Positions 16,842 through 24,316 of a stretch of DNA of 64,000 bases are shown here, in pieces. Position 1 is the stretch's first letter, and each line of letters opens with the position of its first letter. Origin of the DNA: Bosea vestrisii (lineage in GTDB: Bacteria; Pseudomonadota; Alphaproteobacteria; Rhizobiales; Beijerinckiaceae). The notes below the pieces were generated by a model. It ran no database searches. It was not told the DNA's origin and saw only the letters and a program-made list of their open reading frames with translations. Location of the stretch: the NCBI RefSeq assembly GCF_030144325.1, contig NZ_CP126307.1, positions 310,001 to 374,000 on the forward strand, given 5' to 3'. The translations under genes were made by a program, and so were the position numbers.

Positions 16842-17456
16842 TTATCCACCCTTGCGGGGCGGGGTCATGAGGGCGCTCAATATTTGGTCGTCGCTCGGCT
16901 TGGCCGGTGGCTCAACTTCAAACGGAAACTGCGTGACGCGCATCGCCAGTGAAGTTTCGCCCTTCACAACTTTCACGGCATTCGCCAACAGCTCGTGCTG
17001 AAGTTGCTCCGTCTCGCCGTGTCCCTGAGGATGGTATGCTCCCTGCATAAGTTCCGATTTCTGATAATCGTAACCCAGGGCCTGCGAGATTTTGAACAGA
17101 AGTTCGTAAAAGTGGCCCATCCCATCGCGTGCCCATGCCACCGCGTTGTTTTCGTCGGACGAAGTGTTCAGGTGCCGGGCATATATGCGCCAAGCCTCGA
17201 TTACATTTTTGTCCTTTGCCGCCCGCTTATAAAATAGCCAGTCGAGTCGACGCGGGCGGAATTCAAGCTCGATACGGTTGAGCGCCTGGACGTGAGCCAC
17301 TGCGAGCCGCGTCGCCCTTGTCCCCATCAGCGCATAAAATATCTCTATCTTCTGCTGGCGTCGCGATTGCCAACGCTCAAGATACTTTTGCGCCTGCACC
17401 GCAAGGATCGGGCCAGCGATCGTGGCGAAGGCGATGATCCAGTCTGAAGTCTTCAT
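16842..17456 (-). CDS. DUF6680-like membrane-anchored protein
   Basis: About 204 residues from the ATG at 17456; an ATG at 17468 and a GTG at 17483 are alternatives. One N-terminal membrane helix (WIIAFATIAGPILAVQAQ, residues 5-22) leads into a cytoplasmic helical domain with MGTRATRLAVAHVQALNRIELEF and GHFYELLFKISQALGYDY, the pattern I associate with DUF6680. The family has no known activity; members are frequent in accessory regions. Its reversed orientation relative to the element's main operon suggests separately acquired cargo. Confidence 0.65.
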   Translation of the reverse strand: MKTSDWIIAFATIAGPILAVQAQKYLERWQSRRQQKIEIFYALMGTRATRLAVAHVQALNRIELEFRPRRLDWLFYKRAAKDKNVIEAWRIYARHLNTSSDENNAVAWARDGMGHFYELLFKISQALGYDYQKSELMQGAYHPQGHGETEQLQHELLANAVKVVKGETSLAMRVTQFPFEVEPPAKPSDDQILSALMTPPRKGG

Positions 17457-17870
17457 GTCCGTAAGCATGCCGGAAAGTAACACGCGGCAAACAACCGCAA
17501 CATGCCGCGCCGGCGCCTTCCACAGACTCCTTTCAGGCGCCTCTTTTCCTATAGCCGCTTGATACGGTGCCGAGGAGCTTTCGTGCGTCGGGGCCTAGTT
17601 CTTCGTCACGCTAAGCATGCGGTGGCAGTCGACGAGCGCGGGGTCGCGTGGGGCTCTGTCGAAGAAAAAGGACATATATTTGAAGGTTTCACTCGCCGCC
17701 GAACTAAGTTCTAAAAATAGATTGATCCAGAGGGAATATTTCGCTTGCGGCACGCGCGCGTCCATGCGCGTGATGAGCCTATAGCGCCGCTCATGGCGCT
17801 ATCGCCCCGGCGGCGCCCTCATGAAATTCTACGCTCTTGCAGCGATTATTACTCGCACAGAGCTGAATTC
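17457..17870. other. no convincing gene
   Basis: About 400 bases between the minus-strand cargo pair and the plus-strand head-gene operon. A 70-residue frame at 17502-17714 is Arg-rich without a good ribosome-binding site and I do not call it. The stretch probably contains divergent promoters but none matches a consensus well enough to place. Confidence 0.35.
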
Positions 17871-18110
17871 ATGCCTCTCAACATCGAAAAACTTCGACGT
17901 CTCGATGACGCCGTGCGCGAGCTGAAGCGCGCGGTCGGCATTTCCGGTTCGCCCGGCTGGGACGCGATCATGACGAAGGATCGGCGCCGGGCCTTGGTCG
18001 CAGCTATCCGGCGCGATGCAAAGCTCGATGCGGAAACCCGCGCGCGGGCCAACGAGATTGTCGAGTTCATCAAGAAGAACACCACCCCGGACATCTTCTT
18101 TCGAGGCTGA
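17871..18110 (+). CDS. hypothetical protein preceding prohead protease
   Basis: A 79-residue protein from the ATG at 17871 (MPLNIEKLRRLDDAVRELKRAVG). I discard the 42 extra residues of the longer frame because they are Arg/His/Ser-rich with poor codon bias. The sequence is charged and helical (TRARANEIVEFIKKN). It ends one base before the protease ATG, so both are in one operon. No family recognised; phage-like head gene neighbourhoods often contain such small helical proteins. Confidence 0.5.
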   Translation: MPLNIEKLRRLDDAVRELKRAVGISGSPGWDAIMTKDRRRALVAAIRRDAKLDAETRARANEIVEFIKKNTTPDIFFRG

Positions 18111-18111
18111 C

Positions 18112-18633
18112 ATGCTGGTCAAAGGCTGGGCCTCAACGACACGGCTGGACCAGAACAACAGCATCCTCGCTGCGGGTGCGTTCGACCTTGCCATTGCGAA
18201 GCGCGGCCTCGCGGGCATCGCATTGTTGCTGGATCACGACTGGGGCATGCCGGCCGGCCGCATTACCCGGCTTGAGACGATGGGGGGCCGGCTTTGGATC
18301 GAGGCAATCCTCGACCCTGCGCGCCCCGGCGTCGCCGCCCGCATCGCGCTTCTGCGCCGCGAGAAGAAGCACGGCTTCAGCGTCGGCGGCTTCAAGCACC
18401 GCTTTCGCCGTCAGGTGGATGGCACGCTTTTGATCCGGACGGCGGACCTTCGCGAGGTCAGCCTCACCGCATATCCCCGGAATACCGACTGCCAGCTGGT
18501 CTTCGACAGCGCGCCGGCCAAGCTCTGGCCCGCTGATTTGCAAGAGACTTTGGACGAACAGGACCGGGCCGTCGCAGCAGCCGCCAAACGCAGCTTTATC
18601 CCCGTCATCAAATACGAGGCCAGCCAGTCATGA
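18112..18633 (+). CDS. HK97-family prohead protease
   Basis: A 173-residue serine protease of the HK97 gp4 family. His42 (LLDHDWGMPAG), Ser90 (KKHGFSVGGF) and the LREVSLTAYPRN block, with acidic Glu115, match the family pattern. In phages it cleaves the scaffold or delta domain of the capsid protein during prohead maturation. The ATG at 18112 follows the previous stop directly; the longer frame from 18016 would overlap that gene. The next gene begins in an ATGA overlap. No major capsid protein is found in the element, so this enzyme would have to act on a helper phage's capsid or be a relic. The residues look intact, which argues against decay. Confidence 0.85.
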   Translation: MLVKGWASTTRLDQNNSILAAGAFDLAIAKRGLAGIALLLDHDWGMPAGRITRLETMGGRLWIEAILDPARPGVAARIALLRREKKHGFSVGGFKHRFRRQVDGTLLIRTADLREVSLTAYPRNTDCQLVFDSAPAKLWPADLQETLDEQDRAVAAAAKRSFIPVIKYEASQS

Positions 18634-19148
18634 CCCGCCCATTCGATCGCATGCGAAGCGCTATCGCCAACCTTTCCAGGCCCGATCTGCGGGCGCTCGC
18701 CCATCGGGTCGGCGCCAATCGCGATACCCTTTTCGACTTCGCAGATATCAACATCGCTCTCGACCCTGCCTGCATGGCGAAGCTCGAAAACTGGTTTGCC
18801 GACTTCGCGCTGCGCGCCATGCTGAGCGACCCGGCCCGGATGAAGCAGATGTGCGATCTGCCCGCCGCGATCGGCATCGACCGCGCCGCATACGAGGCGT
18901 TCCTTTCTGACGAAGGCGATCTGCCGCAGGCGCAAAGGCTGATCTTCGGGCGCACCTCGCCCATGGCGGCGCGCCCACCAAGCGTGGCGAGACCCTCCCT
19001 GCGCCTTCAACTAGCGCCCAGCTCCCGGCCGAAATGCGCCGCCGCGCCTATCTCATGCATGCGCTGCGCGATCTGCCGCTGGCTGAGTTGGAGCGACTCG
19101 CCACCCTGGCCCGCAAGGCCGCCTGATCGCCTTAATCAACAGGGCTGA
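18630..19148 (+). CDS. hypothetical protein, probable frameshift near C-terminus
   Basis: The ATG overlaps the protease stop by four bases. Residues 1-107 (SRPDLRALAHRVGANRDTL, KLENWFADFALRAML, AYEAFLSDEGDLPQAQRLIFG) look like a helical soluble protein. After the GGG at 18948-18950 the frame turns into Arg/Ser/Pro-rich sequence, while another frame continues sensibly as AHLAHGGAPTKRGET and ends RRRAYLMHALRDLPLAELERLATLARKAA at 19126. A one-base G loss would explain this. No family recognised. Shared operon with the protease suggests a head-related or helper-interaction role. Confidence 0.55.
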   Translation: MTRPFDRMRSAIANLSRPDLRALAHRVGANRDTLFDFADINIALDPACMAKLENWFADFALRAMLSDPARMKQMCDLPAAIGIDRAAYEAFLSDEGDLPQAQRLIFGRTSPMAARPPSVARPSLRLQLAPSSRPKCAAAPISCMRCAICRWLSWSDSPPWPARPPDRLNQQG

Positions 19149-19153
19149 AGCCA

Positions 19154-19654
19154 ATGACCGAACAGACCGTTACGCTGACCATAACCGACCTGCGCGGCGC
19201 CCACGTGGATGTCGTCCTCGGCGCGGCGAATCCACAAATCCGCGACATGTATCTCGCCTACTCCGCAGCCCACGCCTGCCCCGCGAAGTGGGCTGCGCAG
19301 GAAAAGGCCGCGATCGGCATAGGGGTCGCGCTCGCCGCGCGGCGATGCGGCGCGCCTTATGCCGAATTCTCGCTGGCCAAGCTGATGCGAATTTTCCCGC
19401 GCAACAGCCTCGCGGAAATCGCGATGGCGGAGCGCATGGAGTTCCTGCGGCTGCTTCCTTGCCTGAAGAGATTTCTGATTAACAAGCCGTTCTGGGCCGG
19501 CCATGCATTCGACGCCGCGCTCGATGGGGTGAGATGCCCCCAACCCGGCGATTTCTGGGCGCATTACTGGGGCGCCGATCCGGCCGACGTCAGGCAGGCG
19601 ATCGCGTATGGGATGGCACGGGCGCGGGCCATCGCAGGCAGCGGGCTTCATTAG
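19154..19654 (+). CDS. hypothetical protein of the element
   Basis: A 166-residue protein in line with the protease operon. It opens with a beta-like stretch (VTLTITDLRGAHVDVVLG), then helices including MRIFPRNSLAEIAMAERMEFLRLLP and a C-terminal ADVRQAIAYGMARARAIAG. No signal peptide, membrane segment or recognised domain. Codon use resembles the flanking phage-like genes. It is probably part of the same functional module, but I cannot assign an activity. Confidence 0.6.
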   Translation: MTEQTVTLTITDLRGAHVDVVLGAANPQIRDMYLAYSAAHACPAKWAAQEKAAIGIGVALAARRCGAPYAEFSLAKLMRIFPRNSLAEIAMAERMEFLRLLPCLKRFLINKPFWAGHAFDAALDGVRCPQPGDFWAHYWGADPADVRQAIAYGMARARAIAGSGLH

Positions 19655-19660
19655 GGGCGG

Positions 19661-19846
19661 ATGGCTGTGGACATGACCGACGCCCTGTCTCAGACCGAGC
19701 ACGAACAAGAGCTTCTCAAGGTGCAAATCGCGCTCGCCAATGTAGCCGTGAACTCTGCTATTCCTGCTCGATCCGGTGAGGCCGCACAGAAGCCCGCCAC
19801 CGCCCGGCAGCCCTTGGCCCCTGCTTCCCCCGGCGGCAGCGCCTAG
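19661..19846 (+). CDS. small hypothetical protein
   Basis: A 61-residue frame beginning seven bases after the previous stop. The first 35 residues are helical and acidic (ALSQTEHEQELLKVQIALANVAV); the tail is Pro/Ala/Ser-rich and likely disordered. The spacing and strand make it the last gene of the operon. No family recognised; evidence that it is a real gene is moderate. Confidence 0.45.
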   Translation: MAVDMTDALSQTEHEQELLKVQIALANVAVNSAIPARSGEAAQKPATARQPLAPASPGGSA

Positions 19847-19890
19847 CGCCGCTGTTGGGGCTGCTCAGGCAGCCTTCGGCAAGCCGCTGA

Positions 19891-20568
19891 TTAGAAGCGG
19901 GGCCGCAGATCGGCGGGCAGCCTCTCGATTTCAGTGATGCCAACCAGCATGCGGGGATCGACGATGTGCTCCCTTTCCTCAACAGATTTTGGAATTTCAT
20001 CGTTCGGGCCGGTAATGATGGCAGAAGGCGTCGCGGTCGCTGTGAGCAAGACACTTTCGCCGCCATCGCACCTGCAAAGGCCCGACGCGAACATTTCTGC
20101 GACTGCTCTGTTCGTCGACCAGTTGAGGCCAATGCGACCGGCCTCTAGCTCGCTGGCTCGCTCCCCGCGAAACAGAATTAGTGTCTCACCGCTGTAGGGA
20201 GGGAACACCCGGCGCAGCGCGCGGATGATTAGGTCGTCATTTGGGATGTTGGCCCGATGCCGAAACGAATGAACCGACCAATTTGAATGAAACGCAAAGC
20301 GAAAATCCGTATGCACATGCCCGCACTCTACCGCAGCCTCTAACACCTTGCGGTAGCCGATCCCGCCTTCGTGGTGGAGCATATCCAGCGCTCGATCGAG
20401 GTCACTTGACGGACCGCCATGCATGGCGGCAAGCGCATATGACACTGCATCATTGAGGGTCAGCGCTGGCGGTGGAATGAAGTCCATCTGAGGCTTGAAA
20501 CGCAACAGAACGATGCGCGGATCGTCTGTCGGCTCGACATCTAGCCATGGGTATCTGCGATCAGCCAT
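19891..20568 (-). CDS. putative ADP-ribosyltransferase, candidate toxin or defence cargo
   Basis: A 225-residue protein without signal peptide or membrane segment. The C-terminal half fits the R-S-E pattern of mono-ADP-ribosyltransferases: Arg134 in ILFRGE at a strand end, Ser151 in NWSTNRAVAEMFA (the S-T-S-like strand and helix), a beta hairpin SVLLTATATPSAII, then Glu198/Glu200 in EEREHIVDP, as in NAD-binding ARTs. The N-terminal half is unknown and helical. Such enzymes modify proteins or nucleic acids and act as toxins, phage takeover factors or abortive-infection effectors. No antitoxin gene is adjacent. It lies convergent to the main operon, 140 bases from the tRNA attachment site, a favoured position for exchangeable cargo. 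Confidence 0.6.
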   Translation of the reverse strand: MADRRYPWLDVEPTDDPRIVLLRFKPQMDFIPPPALTLNDAVSYALAAMHGGPSSDLDRALDMLHHEGGIGYRKVLEAAVECGHVHTDFRFAFHSNWSVHSFRHRANIPNDDLIIRALRRVFPPYSGETLILFRGERASELEAGRIGLNWSTNRAVAEMFASGLCRCDGGESVLLTATATPSAIITGPNDEIPKSVEEREHIVDPRMLVGITEIERLPADLRPRF

Positions 20569-20706
20569 TACCGAACGTTAGCCTTCGACGCCGGCGAGGC
20601 AAAGCATCGATCTGTTCGCCCCAAATGGCCTAGGGGGCAGAAATGGGGGCGTGGATATCCATGGAATCAGAAAACTTAGCAAAATCAACGCTTTATGTGC
20701 GATATT

Positions 20707-20721
20707 TGGCGGAAGGGGTGG
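20707..20721 (+). repeat. attachment site copy within tRNA-Ser 3' end
   Basis: Identical to 6716-6730. It covers the encoded CCA, the discriminator base, the acceptor 3' strand and four further bases of the tRNA, read on the opposite strand. Insertion here leaves the tRNA gene intact. Confidence 0.8.
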
Positions 20722-20796
20722 GATTCGAACCCACGGTGGGCTTGCACCCACGGCGGTTTTCAAGACCGCTGCCTTAAACCACTCGGCCACCCTTCC
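20707..20796 (-). tRNA. tRNA-Ser (UGA)
   Basis: 90-nt class II tRNA with CCA encoded. The acceptor stem pairs GGAAGGG with CCCTTCC; the anticodon stem-loop is GCGGT-CTTGAAA-ACCGC with anticodon TGA (complement at 20760-20762). A long variable arm (GTGGGTGCAAGCCCAC) and T-loop GTTCGAATC are present. It is the integration target of the adjacent element and appears fully functional. Confidence 0.97.
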
Positions 20797-21193
20797 AACG
20801 GCTTGTCATTGCCGCTCCCGATCGATTTTTGCAAGCCGCAGCTGGTTTGAATACGGACATCTGCATTGGAAATCACAAAAAGATACAAAGTTTCAATAAC
20901 TTGCCTCGCTTCGATTTCTTTAGCACCGGGCCGTGCTGACAGGTGAGCTCGGGCGTGGCGCAGCTGTCACGCTCCCCTGAAAAATGGCGCCGGGAAGGTG
21001 ATGGATTGACAGTTGCCGCATTTCCGACACCTTTATGCTCGCCCAAAGGCCGGGCTGGGCTTCCGTTGACGGTGGCGCGTACGCGCTTCCGCCGCTTAAC
21101 GATCCCTTAATGGAACTGGTCGAAAACTGCGACCTTGCCACGTTGGTGGCTGGGGCGGCGCAGCGTTTTCGGCGCGACGAACGGGAATGCGGC
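20797..21193. other. non-coding region upstream of rlpA
   Basis: About 400 bases between the tRNA 5' end and the likely rlpA start. An open frame in the rlpA register begins at 21035 but that extension precedes the lipoprotein signal and is probably untranslated. The tRNA promoter and the rlpA promoter must lie here; I cannot place them confidently. Confidence 0.4.
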
Positions 21194-22366
21194 ATGATGC
21201 GAGGCGCGAGCACTTCGGCACCGGCGGTGGTTCCCCCCGCAGCCAATTGCGACGACGCCCCGCGCGCTTCTTCCTCCTTCTCCACGGCGACCCGCCTCAG
21301 CTGTGTCGTGCTGGCCGGCCTCTTCCTCGCGAACTGCGCCAATGACCAGGTCGCGCGCCGCGGCAAATCGAAAGAAATCGGCGCCTTTCCGTCATCGAAA
21401 TACGGCCCCGCCAGCGCACGCGTGGTGGAGGACGGGCAGCCGGTGCCGAAAGGTGGCGGCCGCGAGCTGATCGGCCGCAGCTACACCGTCGCCGGCAAGC
21501 GCTACACGCCCTATGAGAAGCCTGTCGGCTTCACCGCAGTCGGGACCGCGTCCTGGTACGGCGAAGCCTTCCATGGCCGTCGCACCGCCAACGGCGAAGT
21601 CTATGATCGCATGAGCATCAGCGCGGCGCATCCGACCATGCCGCTGCCGGCCTATGCCCGCGTCACCAACGTCACCAATAGCCGCTCGATCATCGTGCGC
21701 GTCAACGATCGCGGCCCGTTCCATGGCGGCCGCGTCATGGACGTCTCGCAGAAGACAGCCGATGCGCTCGCCTTCCGCCATCTCGGCACGGCGCGCGTCA
21801 AGATCGAATATCTCGGCCAAGCCTCGCTCGCCGGCTCCGACGACAACATGCTGCTCGCCTCGCTGCGCACCGACGGTTCGCCCGCTTCGATCCCGGGCCA
21901 GAGCAGCCGCACCATGATCGCCAGCGCCGCGTCGCAAGTCGATCTCGGCCGCTCCGCCGGACCGGATCTCGACGAGGAACCCGCAAGGCCAGCTCCTGCG
22001 CCTGTCCGGGCCGAACCCACCCCGGTCCAGCCCCAGCCCGTCGCGCAGGCCTATGCCCCCGAGCAGCCGCGTTCGATCGCACTGCAGAGCCCGATTGTCG
22101 CCAGCGCCGCGGCTTCGTCCGGTGATGGCGTTTCAGTCAGCGGCGTTCGTCTGCCGCCGTCCCGGCCCTTCGATCTCGGTGCCGTCGCCCATGCCGGCAA
22201 GCCAGTCCTGGGCTTACGTCCGAACGTCGTGACGACGCCAATGCCGGTGCCACGCACGGCCAGCCCGTCTGCCGCTCTCGAGAAGGCGCCGCCCCTTCGC
22301 CTTGCCAAGGGCCACCCGCTGTCCACCGGCGTGAAGCAACAGTCGCAGCCACTGGCGCGGAATTGA
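21194..22366 (+). CDS. rlpA: RlpA-like septal ring lytic transglycosylase lipoprotein
   Basis: A lipoprotein with a double-psi beta-barrel that cleaves or binds denuded peptidoglycan at division sites. From the ATG at 21194 the signal region RLSCVVLAGLFLANCA contains a lipobox (LANC). The RlpA domain follows: TASWYGEAFHGRRTANGEVYD, then AAHPTMPLPAYARVTN, VRVNDRGPFHGGRVMDVSQKTADAL, covering the catalytic region. The C-terminal third is Pro/Ala-rich, probably a flexible wall-spanning linker; no SPOR domain is obvious. Followed 70 bases later by dacC, another peptidoglycan enzyme. The start is uncertain because the sequence before the lipobox is unusually long. Confidence 0.85.
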   Translation: MMRGASTSAPAVVPPAANCDDAPRASSSFSTATRLSCVVLAGLFLANCANDQVARRGKSKEIGAFPSSKYGPASARVVEDGQPVPKGGGRELIGRSYTVAGKRYTPYEKPVGFTAVGTASWYGEAFHGRRTANGEVYDRMSISAAHPTMPLPAYARVTNVTNSRSIIVRVNDRGPFHGGRVMDVSQKTADALAFRHLGTARVKIEYLGQASLAGSDDNMLLASLRTDGSPASIPGQSSRTMIASAASQVDLGRSAGPDLDEEPARPAPAPVRAEPTPVQPQPVAQAYAPEQPRSIALQSPIVASAAASSGDGVSVSGVRLPPSRPFDLGAVAHAGKPVLGLRPNVVTTPMPVPRTASPSAALEKAPPLRLAKGHPLSTGVKQQSQPLARN

Positions 22367-22436
22367 CTCTGCTCCGGGCTTGACCGCCCGGACCGGCGCA
22401 TCATCTGATCTCGATATGACGCAAGGTCGATCAGGG

Positions 22437-23627
22437 ATGGCGCGCGCCTACTTTCCGGTTTGGAGCAAGGTTCTTGCCGTCTGCGTGGCCCTGCTGGTGC
22501 TGGCACCGGGTTTCGCCCGCGCACAGGTGTTCCAGTCAGCTGCTCCCTATGCGCTCCTGCTCGATTCTGCGAGCGGCGCGGTGCTCTACGAGAAGGCTGC
22601 TGACGAGCTGATGGTGCCGGCGAGCCTGGCCAAGCTCGCGACCGCGCTCGTCGCCTTCCAGGAGATCGCTGCCGGCAAAATGACGCTGGAGACCGAGATC
22701 TCGATCTCGGAGAACGCCTGGCGCAAGGGCGGCGGCGTCTCCGGCGGCTCGACCATGTTCGCCATCGTCCACAGCCGGGTGAAGCTCGGTGACATCCTGC
22801 AGGGGCTGATCGTGCACTCCGGCAATGACGCCGCGATCGCGCTGGCCGAGGCCGTGGCGGGCGATGAGGCCAGCTTTGCGAAGATCATGACCGAGCGCGT
22901 GCATGCGCTCGGCCTGACCAAGTCGCAGTTCCGCAACGCGACCGGCATGGCCGATCCGCAGCAGAAGGTGACGTCGCGCGAGCTCGCCTTCCTCTCCGAT
23001 CACATCATCAAGACCTATCCGGAGCTCTACAGGATTTTCGGCCAGCGCGACTTCACCTGGAACAAGATCAAGCAGAGCAACCGCAATCCGCTGCTCGCCA
23101 TGGACATCGGCGCCGACGGCCTGAAAACCGGCAATATCGACGAGACCGGCTATGGCCTCGTCGGCTCGGCGGTGCAGAAGGGCCAGCGGCTGATCGTCGT
23201 CGTCAACGGGCTTAAGAATGCGCGCGACCGCGCCAGCGAGGCCCGTAAGCTGCTCGAATGGGGCTTCCGCTCCTTCGAGCAGAAGCAGGTCTTCGCCGAG
23301 GGCGAGACGGTCGGCGAGGCCAGCGTCTTCGGCGGCGAGAAGGGCCGTATCGCGCTGCGCGCGAAGGGCCCTGTGAGCCTTCTGGTGCCGCGCGGCAGCA
23401 GCGAGCGCCTCGCTGCCCGCATCGTCTATCGCGGCCCTCTGCAGGCCCCCGTGGCGGAAGGCGCCGAGATCGGCCGCCTGGTGGTCACGCGCGGCGAGAT
23501 CAAGACGCTCGAAATCCCGCTCTATGCCGCCGAGACGGTCGCGGTCGGCAGCTTGCAACGGCGTGCCCTCGACGCGCTGATGGAGGCCGCGACCGGTTGG
23601 GTCCGCAAGGCCTTCAAGCGGAGCTGA
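22437..23627 (+). CDS. dacC: D-alanyl-D-alanine carboxypeptidase (PBP5/6 type)
   Basis: Periplasmic penicillin-binding enzyme trimming the terminal D-Ala from peptidoglycan stem peptides. The ATG at 22437 gives a basic N-terminus and signal peptide (VLAVCVALLVLAPGFARAQ). Active-site motifs are in order: SLAK (Ser in VPASLAKLAT), SGN (VHSGNDAAIA) and KTG (DGLKTGNID). A PBP5-like C-terminal domain and a final amphipathic helix (LMEAATGWVRKAFKRS) would hold it to the inner membrane. About 396 residues, as usual. The downstream tmk begins two bases after the stop, so dacC heads a cluster with replication and translation genes. Whether dacC, dacA or dacF is the right name is uncertain. Confidence 0.9.
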   Translation: MARAYFPVWSKVLAVCVALLVLAPGFARAQVFQSAAPYALLLDSASGAVLYEKAADELMVPASLAKLATALVAFQEIAAGKMTLETEISISENAWRKGGGVSGGSTMFAIVHSRVKLGDILQGLIVHSGNDAAIALAEAVAGDEASFAKIMTERVHALGLTKSQFRNATGMADPQQKVTSRELAFLSDHIIKTYPELYRIFGQRDFTWNKIKQSNRNPLLAMDIGADGLKTGNIDETGYGLVGSAVQKGQRLIVVVNGLKNARDRASEARKLLEWGFRSFEQKQVFAEGETVGEASVFGGEKGRIALRAKGPVSLLVPRGSSERLAARIVYRGPLQAPVAEGAEIGRLVVTRGEIKTLEIPLYAAETVAVGSLQRRALDALMEAATGWVRKAFKRS

Positions 23628-23629
23628 GC

Positions 23630-24316
23630 GTGGCCAAGACCAGGACAAGGGCGAAAGCGCGGCCCGCGGGGCATTTCATCACGCTCGAAGGCGGGGAGGG
23701 GGCCGGCAAGTCGACCCTGGCCAAGGCGCTCGCGGCCCGGCTGGAGGCGCACGGGCTCACCGTCGAGTTGACCCGCGAGCCCGGCGGCTCGCCCAAGGCC
23801 GAGCGCATTCGCGAGACTCTGCTCGCCGGCAAGATCAAGCCCTATGGCGCCTTCGCCGAAGCACTGATGTTCCAGGCCGCCCGCATAGACCATGTCGACA
23901 GCCGCATCAGGCCGGCCATGGCGCGCGGCGCCTGGGTGATCTGCGACCGCTTCATCGATTCGACCCGTGTCTACCAGGGCACGCTCGGAGAGATCGCCAG
24001 GGACAAGCTTTCGGCGCTGGAGACTGTCGCCATCGCCGGGCTGATGCCGGAGCTGACCTTCATCCTCGACCTCGCGCCCGAGACTGGTCTGGCCCGCGCT
24101 GCTCGGCGCCGCAAGCCGGGCGAAGCCACGGACCGTTTCGAGAGCGAAACGATCGCCTTCCATCGCCACCTACGTCAGGGCTTTCTCGACATCGCTGCGG
24201 CGGAGCCGCAGCGATGCGTCGTGCTCGATGCCAGCCTCATGCCGGAGATGCTGGCGGAGAAGGCCTGGGAGGCGCTTTCCAGCCGGCTGCCCTTGCCGCA
24301 GATTGCGCCGGCATGA
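23630..24316 (+). CDS. tmk: thymidylate kinase
   Basis: Phosphorylates dTMP to dTDP with ATP. The GTG at 23630 has GGAG eight bases upstream, so I prefer it to the long open frame running back through dacC. P-loop EGGEGAGKST (residues about 20-29), the TREPGGSPKAE substrate segment, the DR motif in CDRFIDST, and the RKPGEATDRFE lid region are all present. 228 residues, slightly extended at the N-terminus by a basic tail (KTRTRAKARPAG). Its stop overlaps the holB start as ATGA, so thymidylate kinase and clamp-loader subunit are co-translated, an order common in bacteria. Confidence 0.95.
   Translation: MAKTRTRAKARPAGHFITLEGGEGAGKSTLAKALAARLEAHGLTVELTREPGGSPKAERIRETLLAGKIKPYGAFAEALMFQAARIDHVDSRIRPAMARGAWVICDRFIDSTRVYQGTLGEIARDKLSALETVAIAGLMPELTFILDLAPETGLARAARRRKPGEATDRFESETIAFHRHLRQGFLDIAAAEPQRCVVLDASLMPEMLAEKAWEALSSRLPLPQIAPA

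Larger units (their letters stand above)
6716..20721. mobile_element. satellite-like integrated element in tRNA-Ser
   Basis: About 14 kb bounded by the direct repeat TGGCGGAAGGGGTGG at 6716-6730 and 20707-20721. The right copy is the 3' end of an intact tRNA-Ser gene, the usual target of P4-type integrases. The cargo in order is integrase, AlpA-like regulator, primase-polymerase/DUF3987, repeat cluster, small and large terminase, unknown proteins, prohead protease and a putative ADP-ribosyltransferase. There is no portal, major capsid, tail or lysis gene that I can recognise. Such content fits a phage satellite or a heavily reduced prophage; the compact order and intact integrase and primase favour the first. 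The integrase sits at the end far from the tRNA. Confidence 0.8.

Noticed and set aside
17502..17714. 70-codon frame between cargo and head genes
   Set aside because: Arg-rich, no ribosome-binding site, no recognisable fold.
22372..22394. Hairpin TCCGGGC/GCCCGGA after rlpA as terminator
   Set aside because: No T-run follows, and dacC lies close downstream on the same strand, so I do not call it.
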